From contig JAAZBB010000072.1 of the NCBI GenBank assembly GCA_012514035.1, positions 1-64,000 of the forward strand: DNA of 64,000 nt, given 5' to 3'. The notes below the pieces were generated by a model that had not been told where the DNA came from, did no database searches, and saw only the letters and a list, made by a program, of their open reading frames with translations. The DNA is from Lentisphaerota bacterium. Its GTDB lineage: Bacteria > Verrucomicrobiota > Kiritimatiellia > CAIQIC01 > Lenti-01. Each line of letters begins with the position of its first letter. The stretch's first letter is position 1. The translations under genes and the position numbers were made by a program. Of this stretch, positions 49,650 to 59,337 are shown piece by piece.

Positions 49650-50525
49650 ATGGGTAACAAACCACTCATAGCCTCCCATCAACGGAATCCAGACATGCAA
49701 GTCATTTTGAAAAAAATCAGGAATCGGCTTTCCCGGACTTTCCGGCGGTGGCTGGTTGGGCTCCGTCTGCAACCGCCGACCCTTGAAGACTACGAGGACC
49801 AGGTTTTGCAACGGGTCGTAAGCCCGGGCGACATCTGCTACGATGTGGGTGCCAATATCGGCAACACCGCCAAACGACTGGCGAGATTGGCCGGCCCGCG
49901 AGGTTGCGTCGTCGCCTTCGAACCCGTTTGGCCCACCTATGAAACCATGTGCCGACGTTTGTGCTGGCCCGGCTGGCGCAAAGCCCCCGTCATTCCGATC
50001 GCCGCCGGGCTGTCGGATGCCGAAGGCACTTTTCCCCTGCACGTGCCAAATGGAAATTTCTTTCGAAGTTCCCTGGCCGACAGCCAGAAATGGTCGCGCG
50101 CCCAGTCCGAGGCCCGCATCGAATCCTTCGAGTGCCGCCTGCTGACCCTGGACGGGTTTCTTCGCATGTCCAGGTTTCCGCAGCCGGCCCTGATCAAGAT
50201 CGACGTCGAAGGAGCGGAGCTGCTGGTTCTGCGGGGAGCTCGGGAGTTCTTTGAGGCGGGACACCGTCCGCTCCTGTTTCTCGAGCTGCTCGCGGCCTGG
50301 CAGCAGGCCTTCCACTACGCGCCGTGGGACCTGCTTTCCCTTTTATCGGACTGGGGCTATCGTTTCCTGTTCATTTGCCCTACGGGCTTGGTCGAACACC
50401 ACCCCAGCCCGACCCAGCCGGTTCCACCTGAATTTGCACAGGGGGTCAATGTTCTGGCCTATAGCCTCCCCCAGCATTCCCAGATCATGACCCGCTTGAC
50501 GGCATTGCGCATGAATCCCGCCTGA
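49650..50525 (+). CDS. FkbM family methyltransferase
   Basis: 291 residues from ATG 49650; ATG 49695 is an alternative that keeps all conserved parts, and the TTG of the track is less likely. CYDVGANIGNTAKRLARLAGPRG is SAM motif I, VVAFEPVWPTYE the acidic second motif and LIKIDVEGAELLVLRGA the FkbM signature (I-x-x-DVEGxE). Enzymes of this family O-methylate sugars or polyketides. At the head of a glycosyltransferase run it probably caps or decorates a surface polysaccharide. Confidence 0.88.
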   Translation: MGNKPLIASHQRNPDMQVILKKIRNRLSRTFRRWLVGLRLQPPTLEDYEDQVLQRVVSPGDICYDVGANIGNTAKRLARLAGPRGCVVAFEPVWPTYETMCRRLCWPGWRKAPVIPIAAGLSDAEGTFPLHVPNGNFFRSSLADSQKWSRAQSEARIESFECRLLTLDGFLRMSRFPQPALIKIDVEGAELLVLRGAREFFEAGHRPLLFLELLAAWQQAFHYAPWDLLSLLSDWGYRFLFICPTGLVEHHPSPTQPVPPEFAQGVNVLAYSLPQHSQIMTRLTALRMNPA

Positions 50526-50784
50526 TCCACCAATCCCCCTCCGCCGCCGCATGACAACTGAAAAATCCGCAATTTCCACATGGAACCGGACGAGCGCGCC
50601 CTGGGGCACGATGCCGACCCCCGGCATGGCGGCATTCCCCCGCCCCAACGAGGTACAGGGCACATGCGCATGACCTCAGGCACCGCCGGATACGCCCCCA
50701 TTCGCGGGACGCACATCCCCCCGGTCGCCCCGCCTCCGGTTGCGCGACCGGGACAAACAGCCATCCAACGGCGGGCCTGAACCC

Positions 50785-51975
50785 ATGCGCATTCTCCTCG
50801 CCAACAAGTTTCATTATCCCCGCGGCGGCGACTGCATCCATGCGCTGGACCTGGAGCGGCTGTTGAAGGACCAAGGCCACGAGGTCGCTTTCTTTGCCAT
50901 GGATTTTCCTCTCAACGAGCCTTCCGAATGGCACCGGCATTTCCCTTCGGAGATCGCCTTCACTCCCCGGGCCCCCTGGAAGATGCTCAAGGCCTGCGTG
51001 CGGCCGGTATACGCCCCCGAAGTGCGCCGCAAATTCAACGGCCTGCTGGATGAATTCCGGCCCGCGGTCGTGCATTTGCACAACATCCATACCCAGCTCT
51101 CCCCCGTCATCGCGCAGACCGCCAAGGAACGCGGGCTGCGCGTGGTCTGGACGCTGCACGATTACAAGCTTCTTTGCCCGCGTTACGACTGTCTCCGGGA
51201 TGGCAAACCCTGCGAACTGTGCCTGGGCGGCGACAAGCGGTTCGTCCTGCGCCATGCCTGCCTCAAAGGCAGCCGGCTGGCCAGCGCCGTAGCCTTCCTT
51301 GAAGCCCGCAAGTGGAACCGCGTGAAACTGAGCACATGGACGGACGCGTTCCTTTGTCCCAGTCATTTCATGAAAGCCAAGATGGCGGCGGGGGGATTTC
51401 CTCCGGACAAGCTCCACGTGCTCCACCATTTTATCGACGAAAACAAACTGGCGGGAACCCGCCTTCCCGCCCTGGACTACTATTGCTACGCGGGCCGTCT
51501 CTCGGCGGAAAAAGGAATCCGGACGCTGTTGCAGGTGGCCGGCACGCTGCCATATCCGCTGAAAGTCCTCGGGACGGGCCCGCTGGAGCCCGAGCTGCGG
51601 CGGCAGCACGCCGGCGCTGCCCAGATTGAATTCCTCGGCCACCGGCCATGGGAGGACGTCCGCACGATTCTGGGCCAGGCCCGTTTTTCCGTCGTGCCAT
51701 CGGAATGCTACGAAGTTCTGGGACTGGCGGCCATGGAATCCCTGTGTCTGGGAGTGCCGGTGCTGGGCGCCCGCATCGGAGGCATTCCGGAACTCATCCG
51801 GGACGCAGCCGCCGGCGCCACGTTCGCGCCGGGCAATGCGCGCGAGCTCGCCGGCCAGATCCAGGCCATGTGGACCCGTGGCCGTCCGATGCTGCCGGTG
51901 GAGGAATACGCCGCCAGGTTTTCCGCCTCGCATTACTTGAAAACGCTGCTCCCGCTCTATGAAGGACGCCGATGA
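50785..51975 (+). CDS. Glycosyltransferase, GT4-type
   Basis: 396 residues with the two Rossmann halves of GT-B enzymes. The N-terminal half has HLHNIHTQLSP and the cysteine-bearing WTLHDYKLLCPRYDCLRDGKPCELC segment of a GT4 subgroup. The C-terminal half has CYAGRLSAEKGIRTLLQVA and the donor-binding VVPSECYEVLGLAAMESLCLGVPVLGA (the family's E-x7-E region). No membrane helix; it works at the inner face of the membrane on a lipid-linked acceptor. The start is ATG 50785; the track's GTG is 15 codons upstream without a ribosome site. It overlaps the next gene by 4 nt. Confidence 0.9.
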   Translation: MRILLANKFHYPRGGDCIHALDLERLLKDQGHEVAFFAMDFPLNEPSEWHRHFPSEIAFTPRAPWKMLKACVRPVYAPEVRRKFNGLLDEFRPAVVHLHNIHTQLSPVIAQTAKERGLRVVWTLHDYKLLCPRYDCLRDGKPCELCLGGDKRFVLRHACLKGSRLASAVAFLEARKWNRVKLSTWTDAFLCPSHFMKAKMAAGGFPPDKLHVLHHFIDENKLAGTRLPALDYYCYAGRLSAEKGIRTLLQVAGTLPYPLKVLGTGPLEPELRRQHAGAAQIEFLGHRPWEDVRTILGQARFSVVPSECYEVLGLAAMESLCLGVPVLGARIGGIPELIRDAAAGATFAPGNARELAGQIQAMWTRGRPMLPVEEYAARFSASHYLKTLLPLYEGRR

Positions 51976-53126
51976 AGATCCTCGTTTCCAACGAATTCTA
52001 TGAGCTGTTTCGGGGCGACAAGGACTTCATCATTCCGCGTCTAATTGCCCAAAAGCTCGGCCATCAGGTTGTCATCCTGTGTCCGACCAAGCTGTCCCTG
52101 TCCGACGAACACGCCGGATTCCAGTTTGCCAGGGAAATCTTCGTGGAGCGGCTGGGGCTGGGCCCCGCCGCCGTGAGATTCCATCGGCCGCTGCGCCTGA
52201 TCCGTCAAACCCACAACAAGCGCATGCCCTTCCTGCTGCCGCTGCCGTCGTATCTCGTCCAGTTGTGGCGCATCCGGCCGGATTGCATCGTGGAATCCAT
52301 CTACACGACCCTGACGCCCCGTTCCTTCCTGAACTGGATGTATTGCGCTTTGTTCCGCAAGCCGCGCGTACTGCTTGACGCCGGCGACGAAGGCCGCAAT
52401 CGCCGGATTCTGCCTTTGGAGCGACGCGCCATCCGGTCGGCCCGGAAAATCTTCACCTACAGTCCCGGCGGGGTCCGGCGCATTGCCGAGAAATACGATC
52501 TTCACGATCCGGATAAGTTCTTCATTCATCTCAAACTGCTCGATACAGCCCGATTCCATTACGAGCCGGCCCACACACGCCCGGAATTCACGGTCGGTTA
52601 CGTGGGCCGATTCATCCGCGCCAAGGGCTTTGACCGTTTCCTCGAATTAGCCCGGAATTACCATGATCCCGGCGTGCGATTCCGGGCGGTTGGCCCCAAC
52701 GAAGAGGGGTATGACATGCCCGCCGCGGTGGAGCATTCGGATTACGTGGACAATGCCCGCCTGGCTGAAATCTATTCCGCAATCGACCTGCTGGTGGTGC
52801 CGGACATGCGCCGGTTCCTGGGTTACTTCACCGTGATGCAGGAGGCCTTGATGTGCGGCGCCGAGGTCGCTGCCGGCTGCCACGACCGGTCCTTTTTCCC
52901 CAAGTCCGAGGGAGTCTTTTTCTTCGATCCCGACCGGCCCGGCGACCTGGTCGCGCACATCTGCCGCCGGGCACGGCAGACGCGGGAGGAAAAAATCGCC
53001 GTTCGGCAGGCCCTCGCCGAGGAATACCGGCGCGCCACCGAAGAATCCGGATTCTGGCCCGAACTGGAGAAAGCGATCACCGGCCAGGGCGGCAACGGCC
53101 TCTGCGGCCGCAGCGAATCCCCGTGA
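51972..53126 (+). CDS. Glycosyltransferase, GT-B fold
   Basis: 384 residues. The start (ATG, overlapping the previous stop as ATGA) opens MKILVSNEFYELFRGDKDFI. The C-terminal half has TVGYVGRFIRAKGFDRFLELA and LLVVPDMRRFLGYFTVMQEALMCGAEVAAG, the donor site of GT4-like enzymes in weak form. SRSA-type acceptor motifs are not obvious in the N-terminal half (VESIYTTLTPRSFLNW; TYSPGGVRRIAEKYDL). It works in the same polysaccharide run; sugar not predictable. Confidence 0.85.
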   Translation: MKILVSNEFYELFRGDKDFIIPRLIAQKLGHQVVILCPTKLSLSDEHAGFQFAREIFVERLGLGPAAVRFHRPLRLIRQTHNKRMPFLLPLPSYLVQLWRIRPDCIVESIYTTLTPRSFLNWMYCALFRKPRVLLDAGDEGRNRRILPLERRAIRSARKIFTYSPGGVRRIAEKYDLHDPDKFFIHLKLLDTARFHYEPAHTRPEFTVGYVGRFIRAKGFDRFLELARNYHDPGVRFRAVGPNEEGYDMPAAVEHSDYVDNARLAEIYSAIDLLVVPDMRRFLGYFTVMQEALMCGAEVAAGCHDRSFFPKSEGVFFFDPDRPGDLVAHICRRARQTREEKIAVRQALAEEYRRATEESGFWPELEKAITGQGGNGLCGRSESP

Positions 53127-54214
53127 GCCGCAAGATCTACATTTATCCCACGCACAAGCCCGGGCCCTACCTGCCGGAGGATTACCTCCAGTCCTTCCAC
53201 GACGCCTTCCGGGCGCATCCCGGGGTGCGGCTGGTGAACCGCGGCGGCCGCCTCGGCGTGGCCAGCCTCTTTCTGAACCTGGACGCCCGCGTCTTCATCA
53301 TTCACTGGGTGGACTTGATCGTTTTCAAGAAGTTCGGGCGGCTTCAGTTTCTGGTCTTTCTCGCCGGGATCTGGACGCTCATTGGCCTGAGAAAGCAGAT
53401 CGTGTGGGTCTTGCACAACCGGCAGGCGCATAACGGCCCGCACCCCTGGGTGGATTTCGCAATGAGCCTCATGGCCAAACACGCCCATCTGGTTCTCACT
53501 CATTCCGAGGCCGGCGTTGCGTTCTTTCGGGAGCAATACGGCGCCTGCGACGGCGATAAGGTATTTCACTTGCCGCTGCCGGCCTACCGCGCCGAAATCG
53601 TCCCGGCCGCTGCCTCCCAATGGGATTATGTGATCTGGGGCTCGATCACCCCCCGGAAAAGAGTGGCGGAATTCCTGGAATACGCGACGCAAGAGCCATT
53701 TTTCCGGGACAAGCGGATTCTGGTTTGCGGCATCTGTCTGGACCCGGCCTATGCCCGGCGGATCGCTTGTCTGGCGAAAGGACCCATCGAATTCATCCAG
53801 AAATTCCTCGCACGGGAAGAACTGGATGGCTATCTGGCGCGCAGCACCTGCATCCTGTTCACCTACAGCCCCGCGTCGGTCCTCAGTTCCGTAGCCCTGG
53901 TCTACAGCCTGAATTTCAATAAACCGATCATCGGACCGGCCATCGGAAATTTCCTGGATCTGAAAGGCGTGGTGCAGTGCTACCGGACTTTCGCAGAGCT
54001 TCCCGGACTGGACATTGCACAGCCGCCGGACACCGCGCTCATCCAGCGCTATCTGGCTGAAAACACCTGGGCCCGCTTCCCGCAGAAGCTACTGGATCGC
54101 CTGGAGTCCGGCGGCAGGTCCGGACCGATTCTCAGGCCCGGGGAGCGGCTGACCGGCCGGCCACCACGCGGCCCAGGAGATCGTTCAGCACGAGGCCGTT
54201 CACCTCGTAGCTGA
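53123..54214 (+). CDS. Glycosyltransferase-like protein, GT-B fold
   Basis: 363 residues starting with GTG 53123 (GTGA overlap with the previous stop); the earlier track start is inside that gene. A hydrophobic stretch, LQFLVFLAGIWTLIGLRKQIVWVLHN, ends in the acceptor-side HN pair. LVLTHSEAGVAFFREQY and YVIWGSITPRKRVAEFLEYA match bacterial GT-B transferases. The last 28 residues are basic and overlap the 3' end of the opposite-strand glycosyltransferase (54132-54214), so the tail is probably dispensable. It closes the plus-strand arm. Confidence 0.8.
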   Translation: MSRKIYIYPTHKPGPYLPEDYLQSFHDAFRAHPGVRLVNRGGRLGVASLFLNLDARVFIIHWVDLIVFKKFGRLQFLVFLAGIWTLIGLRKQIVWVLHNRQAHNGPHPWVDFAMSLMAKHAHLVLTHSEAGVAFFREQYGACDGDKVFHLPLPAYRAEIVPAAASQWDYVIWGSITPRKRVAEFLEYATQEPFFRDKRILVCGICLDPAYARRIACLAKGPIEFIQKFLAREELDGYLARSTCILFTYSPASVLSSVALVYSLNFNKPIIGPAIGNFLDLKGVVQCYRTFAELPGLDIAQPPDTALIQRYLAENTWARFPQKLLDRLESGGRSGPILRPGERLTGRPPRGPGDRSARGRSPRS

Positions 54215-55424
54215 AATGCCGCCTGGCCACCTCCCGGCCGGCGGCGCCGATCACCGGCAGTCGCGCGCGGTCCTTCAGGCATTGCCGCAGGGTGTTCTGG
54301 ATGTCTGCCACGCTGGTGGATGGAACGATCAGGGCATTGACCCCGTCGGTCAGGTATCGCGGCACATCCCCGACGCGGGAGGTGACCGTGGCGCGTCCGG
54401 AGGCGAGGCATTCGGACAGTTTGGTAGACAGGCCGGAGCGGCTGCGCTGGTTGTCCGCGCGAACGCACAGCAGGACGTCTGCCTGGTCGATTTCCCGGCG
54501 CAGTTCATCAAGCGGCACGCTCTCGGAGAAATGAACGCAGTCCTGGAGTCCGAATTCCTGCCGCAACCGGAGCAGCTCCGGCATCAGCAGCCCCTGCTGC
54601 ACATCGCCAAACACCTGGAACTCAAAAGCGAAACCTTCGGCGCGCAGTCCGCCCATGGCCACCAGGATCTCCTTGAGGACGTACGTGCCGTAGAGGGAAC
54701 CGGCATAGAAGAAACGGAGCCGGCCCTCGGGCGGCCGGGGCGGGCAGTGCCATTGGTCCAGGTTCACGATCGTGGGCACGAGCGTCAGGTTTCGGGCGCC
54801 CAGGGCGGCGAATTTCTCCTGCAGATAGGTGCAAATTACCACCACGGCATCCGCGCGGCGCACGAGCAGGCGATCCGCCAGGCGGTCGTCCAGCCCGGTG
54901 AAAATCCGCTGCTGCCAAGCCAGGGTTGCTCCGGCACACAAGGCCACATGCTCGTCTTCATAGCTCAAAACCGTCGGAATGCCGGCAAGGCGCGCCAGCA
55001 CCATCAGCGGCAGCATGTCATGGAAGGACAATTCATTCAGCCACAGCACATCCACATGGCGTCGTTCGCGCCACAGGCGGGCCGCCAGCCGGGCCGTTGT
55101 CCGCACTTTCATCCATCCGGAGCGCACTCCCCAGGTCCGGGTGGTGGTGCCCTCAATGATTTCATAGTCTGCCCCCTCCACCTGTCCGCGAACCGCCAGC
55201 ATCTCCGGCGGAAATTGCCCCATGATATGCTTGCTCCAAATCCGCACGGCATGGCCCTGGCGGACCAGGCAGCCGGCCAGGGTTTTCAACCGGCTGGTAT
55301 GGCCGCCCCCTTCCGGCAGGTCCGCAATGGTGGCGATCAGGATGCGCACCGGCCGCAGCGGGGCCGGTGTTCCGGTCCCTTCTCGGGAATCCCGTTGCAC
55401 TGACATGGCCGGCCGGCCGCTCAT
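54132..55424 (-). CDS. Glycosyltransferase, GT4-type
   Basis: 430 residues. The N-terminal half has ADLPEGGGHTSRLKTLAGCLVRQGH, the typical GT4 opening, and SYEDEHVALCAG. The C-terminal half has RLRFFYAGSLYGTYVLKEIL and the donor region RADNQRSRSGLSTKLSECLASGRATVTSRVGDVP. It ends by overlapping the plus-strand glycosyltransferase by 83 nt in a tail-to-tail manner. ATG 55424 overlaps the previous gene's stop (ATGA). It is the last gene of the minus-strand arm. Confidence 0.88.
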   Translation of the reverse strand: MSGRPAMSVQRDSREGTGTPAPLRPVRILIATIADLPEGGGHTSRLKTLAGCLVRQGHAVRIWSKHIMGQFPPEMLAVRGQVEGADYEIIEGTTTRTWGVRSGWMKVRTTARLAARLWRERRHVDVLWLNELSFHDMLPLMVLARLAGIPTVLSYEDEHVALCAGATLAWQQRIFTGLDDRLADRLLVRRADAVVVICTYLQEKFAALGARNLTLVPTIVNLDQWHCPPRPPEGRLRFFYAGSLYGTYVLKEILVAMGGLRAEGFAFEFQVFGDVQQGLLMPELLRLRQEFGLQDCVHFSESVPLDELRREIDQADVLLCVRADNQRSRSGLSTKLSECLASGRATVTSRVGDVPRYLTDGVNALIVPSTSVADIQNTLRQCLKDRARLPVIGAAGREVARRHFSYEVNGLVLNDLLGRVVAGRSAAPRA

Positions 55425-56707
55425 GGCTGCCCCGCCCGGCTTTTCAATTCCTTCAAACCGTACAGGAATCCAGCCAGCCGGTTCGGACGGGCGCGGCCGG
55501 TCCCGGCTGGCAGGACAAAGTCCGCGGTCCCATCCAACGCCGCCAGAATCGCATCATTCGGCACGAGCCGGTCCGGCAGGGTTGCCGGCCGGCTCCGATA
55601 GGAATCCACATCGCGCCGGACCAGCGGGACATCGCCCAGATACTTCTCCAATTCCGCCGGACCGGCAAAGACTCGTCCCGCCTTCCGATCCATAACCGTG
55701 TCGGCAATGTTGCCGCTGTCGGGATTGGTCACGAGCATGGCGTTCGTCAGCAGACACTCTTGGAGAACGTAACTGTAGGTCTCGGGACAGAGGGACCACA
55801 GGAAAACGATGTCAATATCCGCGAGGCGCAGCGCCCGGATCATGGCATCGGGCCCGTCCTGGACGACCGATACGGGGATGTTCCGGATTCCCGGAACCGG
55901 ATCCCGGACCCAGCCCAGATGCAGGAAATCATACGGCCATTTTTCGGCGGCGGCGCGGGCGGCCAGGCGGCGGAAGACCTCCCAGCCTTTATGTCGACCG
56001 GCGGCGCCAAGGAAGGCCAGGCGGATCGCCGCGGCCGGCGGCCGGGGTGAATAGACATTCGGACGGCTCCCGGCCGTCTGCAAATGCGGAATAATCTCCA
56101 CGCGGTCCTCGAAATCCGGAAACGTGCCCAGCCAAACGTGGCGGGCAGCCCGCGAGGGCGCCACCACTTGCAGCCGCTCCCTGACGGATTCCAATACCGC
56201 CCGGATGCGGCGGTGATGGTCCGGAGTCCAGCTGACACAGCCAGTGCATTTGGCCGCCGACGGCGGTTCCCGGCCGCAGAACTGTTCGCCGTTGCGCAGC
56301 AGGCTGGATTTCGGACACACCGTGGCATAATCGTGCAGAAACAAGCGAACCGGGAGGGGCATCTGGCACAGAAATCGCCGAACGCGGTCCAGGTTCAGGT
56401 TCCGCAAGTTGTGAAGTTGAATCTCCACGGGCCGCTTGCCCGCCCGCCCCCAGGCGACGATCAGGTTTTCTAGCGCTATTTCGTCATAGAATCCCGCCAC
56501 GGCCCCGTCGACCGTCACGCCCCAGTAACCGGACAGATGGCGGTCCAGCCAGCGGCTGCGGCGGGTGGTAAAGGGAAACAGGCAGACCGCTGAAAATCCC
56601 CCCTTGTCCAGCAGCTGCGTCTCCTCGCGCATGTAGCGCTCCAGCCCCCCCAGCGCACGGCGGTAATCGGCATAGGTGAGGAGCAGCACGTACCGGTCAT
56701 GCCGCAT
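55421..56707 (-). CDS. Glycosyltransferase, GT-B fold
   Basis: 428 residues from ATG 56707, where MRHDRYVLLLTYADYRRALGGLERYMREE is the natural opening; ATG 56731 overlaps the polymerase stop and is the alternative. RLFLHDYATVCPKSSLLRNGEQFC, with C-x(8)-C-x-x-C further on, resembles the cysteine segment of the transferase at 50785, so the two may share an acceptor-binding style. The C-terminal half has GAAGRHKGWEVFRRLA and WSLCPETYSYVLQECLLTNAMLVTN (the donor E-x7-E region). It is coupled to the next gene by ATGA. Confidence 0.85.
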   Translation of the reverse strand: MRHDRYVLLLTYADYRRALGGLERYMREETQLLDKGGFSAVCLFPFTTRRSRWLDRHLSGYWGVTVDGAVAGFYDEIALENLIVAWGRAGKRPVEIQLHNLRNLNLDRVRRFLCQMPLPVRLFLHDYATVCPKSSLLRNGEQFCGREPPSAAKCTGCVSWTPDHHRRIRAVLESVRERLQVVAPSRAARHVWLGTFPDFEDRVEIIPHLQTAGSRPNVYSPRPPAAAIRLAFLGAAGRHKGWEVFRRLAARAAAEKWPYDFLHLGWVRDPVPGIRNIPVSVVQDGPDAMIRALRLADIDIVFLWSLCPETYSYVLQECLLTNAMLVTNPDSGNIADTVMDRKAGRVFAGPAELEKYLGDVPLVRRDVDSYRSRPATLPDRLVPNDAILAALDGTADFVLPAGTGRARPNRLAGFLYGLKELKSRAGQP

Positions 56708-56723
56708 CCTTTGGATGAGCGAC

Positions 56724-58292
56724 CTAGGCATCGGATGGCACGGGCTCCGATCCAGCGCGGGCCGCCGGCGCCTTCGGAATGTCCATGTCCCAGGCCCGCC
56801 CAATCAGCATCCACAAGGGAAAGGCCACCACGGCGATGGTGGCGGTGGGCACAATGACCGTCGTGAACGCAAGGAAAATCACGCAACAACTCAAGCTCAG
56901 CAACAAGCCGGTGAGGGGATATTGCAGCGGCAGGCGGGAAGACCGGTGGAAAAGTTTCACCGCTACCCAGGCCAGGAAGGAATAATATGTGGCTGCGCCC
57001 AGCCAGCCGAACTCGCCCATCAACGTGAAAAAATCCGAGGTCGGCGTGCCCAGAATGGATCCGCCGGAACCGCTGCCAGTGTTCCGATGGATCAGTTCTG
57101 CGCGCCGCAACGCCATCATTTCCGGAATGATGTACCGCCGGGCCAGGGGCGCCTTGGCTGCCGTCGCCTGGCTCGAACCGAACCGGCCCGGCCCGGCTCC
57201 CAGCAGGGGATATGGCACCAGATGGGGGAAATCCGCCGTGACCGCGTAAAAGATATCGCCTTTGGGCGTGTCCTGCGCGCGCATCAAGAGACGGCCGATT
57301 TCCCCCGCCCCAATGGTCATGCGCATGTAGATGCCGGCGAAGACCATGATGATGGCGCCTCCCAGCACCAGGCTGGTCCGGAGCCGAAGGGGGAAATGAG
57401 GATGAAACAGGAAGGGCAGCGCCGCCAGCGGGAACAACAGCAAGGCATGCTTGGTATCCGTCATGAATATCAGGTTGTAGCTGGCGATGATCAGGCATAG
57501 GACGACCGCCCAGCGCTTCCGTCGGGAGGCCAGATGACCGACGCTGACCCACCAGCCGGCAATCAGAAGCAGCGCAAACACGCATAGATAGCCGACGATA
57601 TGGGCACTGCCGAATCCCTCAGGGCCGAACACACCGCCGCTGTGATCGGGGTGGTACTTTGGCCACGGCCCCTTTTGCCACAATACGTTATAGAAGAACT
57701 GCATGGTGGCATACAGGATGTAAATCCACTCCCACCGGAGAAGCTGGTGTTCATTTTCAAACGTACAGGTCAAGCGGCAGAAGTACCAGAGAATATAGGA
57801 CTTCAGCATGATGAGCGTGACCTGCATGGAGGTAAAAGCCGATGGCTTGCCATTCACGTACCAGCTCAATGCGGCAATCAGACAGAAGGCCGCCGGGAAA
57901 ATCGTGGCCCCATCCAGCTTGCGCCGCTGGATCCAGTTCATGACGATCACGGCAATAAACGGCAGGAAGAACAATTCATCGACGAATCCCGGCAGGGGCA
58001 GGCCCAGGAGGCCCAGCAGCCGGTTGCCGGGCATCAGCATGAAGTAGAACATCATGAAGGCCAGCAGCCCCCGGGGCCGGTCCAGCAGCAGCACCCCCGC
58101 GCTGAACACAATCACCAGAAAGGCCCAGCTCAAGGGGGGCGGAATGCCGAACAGACCCGCGATGAAGAACATCACCGTCAGGCCGATCGCAAAACCCGCC
58201 ACGGCCAACCACCCTATCCACCGATAGACCGGGAACTGGTAGGACGTTTTCCGAAGGGCCGGCGCCTTTACCGCTGCCATGCTGCTGTCCAT
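56724..58292 (-). CDS. O-antigen ligase/polymerase-like membrane protein
   Basis: 522 residues, about a dozen membrane helices, with a large outer loop between the late helices (HLVPYPLLGAGPGRFGSSQ through RNTGSGSGGSILGTPTSDFFTLMGEFGWLG). That loop, with the N-S-D-F/Y-x-x-x-x-x-E-x-G pattern, is typical of the Wzy/WaaL superfamily, which joins polysaccharide units or attaches them to lipid A. The start is placed at ATG 58292; the track's extension has no membrane segment or ribosome site. It overlaps neither the pyruvyltransferase stop (58384) nor other genes, leaving about 90 nt of leader. Confidence 0.85.
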   Translation of the reverse strand: MDSSMAAVKAPALRKTSYQFPVYRWIGWLAVAGFAIGLTVMFFIAGLFGIPPPLSWAFLVIVFSAGVLLLDRPRGLLAFMMFYFMLMPGNRLLGLLGLPLPGFVDELFFLPFIAVIVMNWIQRRKLDGATIFPAAFCLIAALSWYVNGKPSAFTSMQVTLIMLKSYILWYFCRLTCTFENEHQLLRWEWIYILYATMQFFYNVLWQKGPWPKYHPDHSGGVFGPEGFGSAHIVGYLCVFALLLIAGWWVSVGHLASRRKRWAVVLCLIIASYNLIFMTDTKHALLLFPLAALPFLFHPHFPLRLRTSLVLGGAIIMVFAGIYMRMTIGAGEIGRLLMRAQDTPKGDIFYAVTADFPHLVPYPLLGAGPGRFGSSQATAAKAPLARRYIIPEMMALRRAELIHRNTGSGSGGSILGTPTSDFFTLMGEFGWLGAATYYSFLAWVAVKLFHRSSRLPLQYPLTGLLLSLSCCVIFLAFTTVIVPTATIAVVAFPLWMLIGRAWDMDIPKAPAARAGSEPVPSDA

Positions 58293-58383
58293 GAATCCGG
58301 CGGGCACTATGCCGTCCCCCCCGGCAAAAGACAAACCGTTTTCCACCCTGGCCCATCCCGGCACGCGGGAAACACGGTCCGGT

Positions 58384-59337
58384 TCAGGCAAAGGAGGACA
58401 AGGAAAACGGGCACACCGCCAGAAGCGGTTCCAGATTCAATTGCGCCGGCACCCAGTCCTTCCGGCAAGCCCACAGTTCTTCCGGGGGGGTCGCTTCTCT
58501 CACCTGGAAAGGCCGAACGCCTGGCTTGCCGATGGAGGCGTAGAAATCGCGGAACTTGAAATCCCATCCGGGAATTGATGGTCCAAATTCCACCCACACG
58601 GCCGGGATGCCATAGGCTTCGGCAACGATCAACCCGTGCAGCGAGGATGACACGATCAAATCGCAACTGGTGATCTCATCGATGACCCGGCGCCAATCCT
58701 CGTATCCGCGCACGGCAATGGACTTCATTGCCGACCCGGCCGCCAGCCGTCGGAGCGCGGGGGGGATTTTTTCCACGTCCGAATAATGCGGGACCAGACC
58801 GATCCGCCAATGGCCGCAGGGAACCGGTTGATAAAACCGCGGCAGAAGCAGCGCAGGATCGCCATAGACGGCCGGACAGTCCGCCCCCTGCCGAAGGAGC
58901 CAATCCCGGGTCAGCGGACCCCGGACCGCCAAGATCCGGCGCGGGCGCGCAAGCAGTTCCAAGCCCTGGCAATCATTGATCAGACCGGCGCCCCAGACGA
59001 CGGTAGCCGTCAGGGGCCATGACGCAATCGTGCTGCCGATACACATGTAGTTCTCCCGGCCGGCCAAGCGCAATAGCCAGCTGCCGAGAAAGGGAACCAC
59101 CCGCTTGCCGGTCGCCGCCTCCAGGAAAAAGATGTTGAGGTCATCCCCCCAATTCTGACGATTCCGTGTTCCGCAGGTCTGCATCGGAAGACAGCCATCC
59201 GGCTTTCGGAAACACGCCGCCAGGCCCGCCAGTTCGCGGGGAATCCGGCCCAGTTCGAACTTAACCAGCCGGGCAATCCGCCAGGCGGCGCGGCCAGCCG
59301 GTGTCCGGCATAGCCGGTCTTTCAGGCGAGCTTTCAT
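58384..59337 (-). CDS. Polysaccharide pyruvyl transferase family protein
   Basis: 317 residues. TRNRQNWGDDLNIFFLEAATGKRV is the opening block of the family (N-W-GD-x-L), followed by VVWGAGLIND, RRILAVRGPLTRDWL, YGDPALLLPRFY and SCDLIVSSSLHGLIVAEAYGIPAVW, which carry the conserved H-x-x-I-x-A-x-x-x-G-x-P region. Such enzymes put a pyruvate ketal on a sugar, giving negative charge that can tether S-layer proteins or alter the polysaccharide. It is coupled to the flippase gene (ATGA overlap). Confidence 0.88.
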   Translation of the reverse strand: MKARLKDRLCRTPAGRAAWRIARLVKFELGRIPRELAGLAACFRKPDGCLPMQTCGTRNRQNWGDDLNIFFLEAATGKRVVPFLGSWLLRLAGRENYMCIGSTIASWPLTATVVWGAGLINDCQGLELLARPRRILAVRGPLTRDWLLRQGADCPAVYGDPALLLPRFYQPVPCGHWRIGLVPHYSDVEKIPPALRRLAAGSAMKSIAVRGYEDWRRVIDEITSCDLIVSSSLHGLIVAEAYGIPAVWVEFGPSIPGWDFKFRDFYASIGKPGVRPFQVREATPPEELWACRKDWVPAQLNLEPLLAVCPFSLSSFA

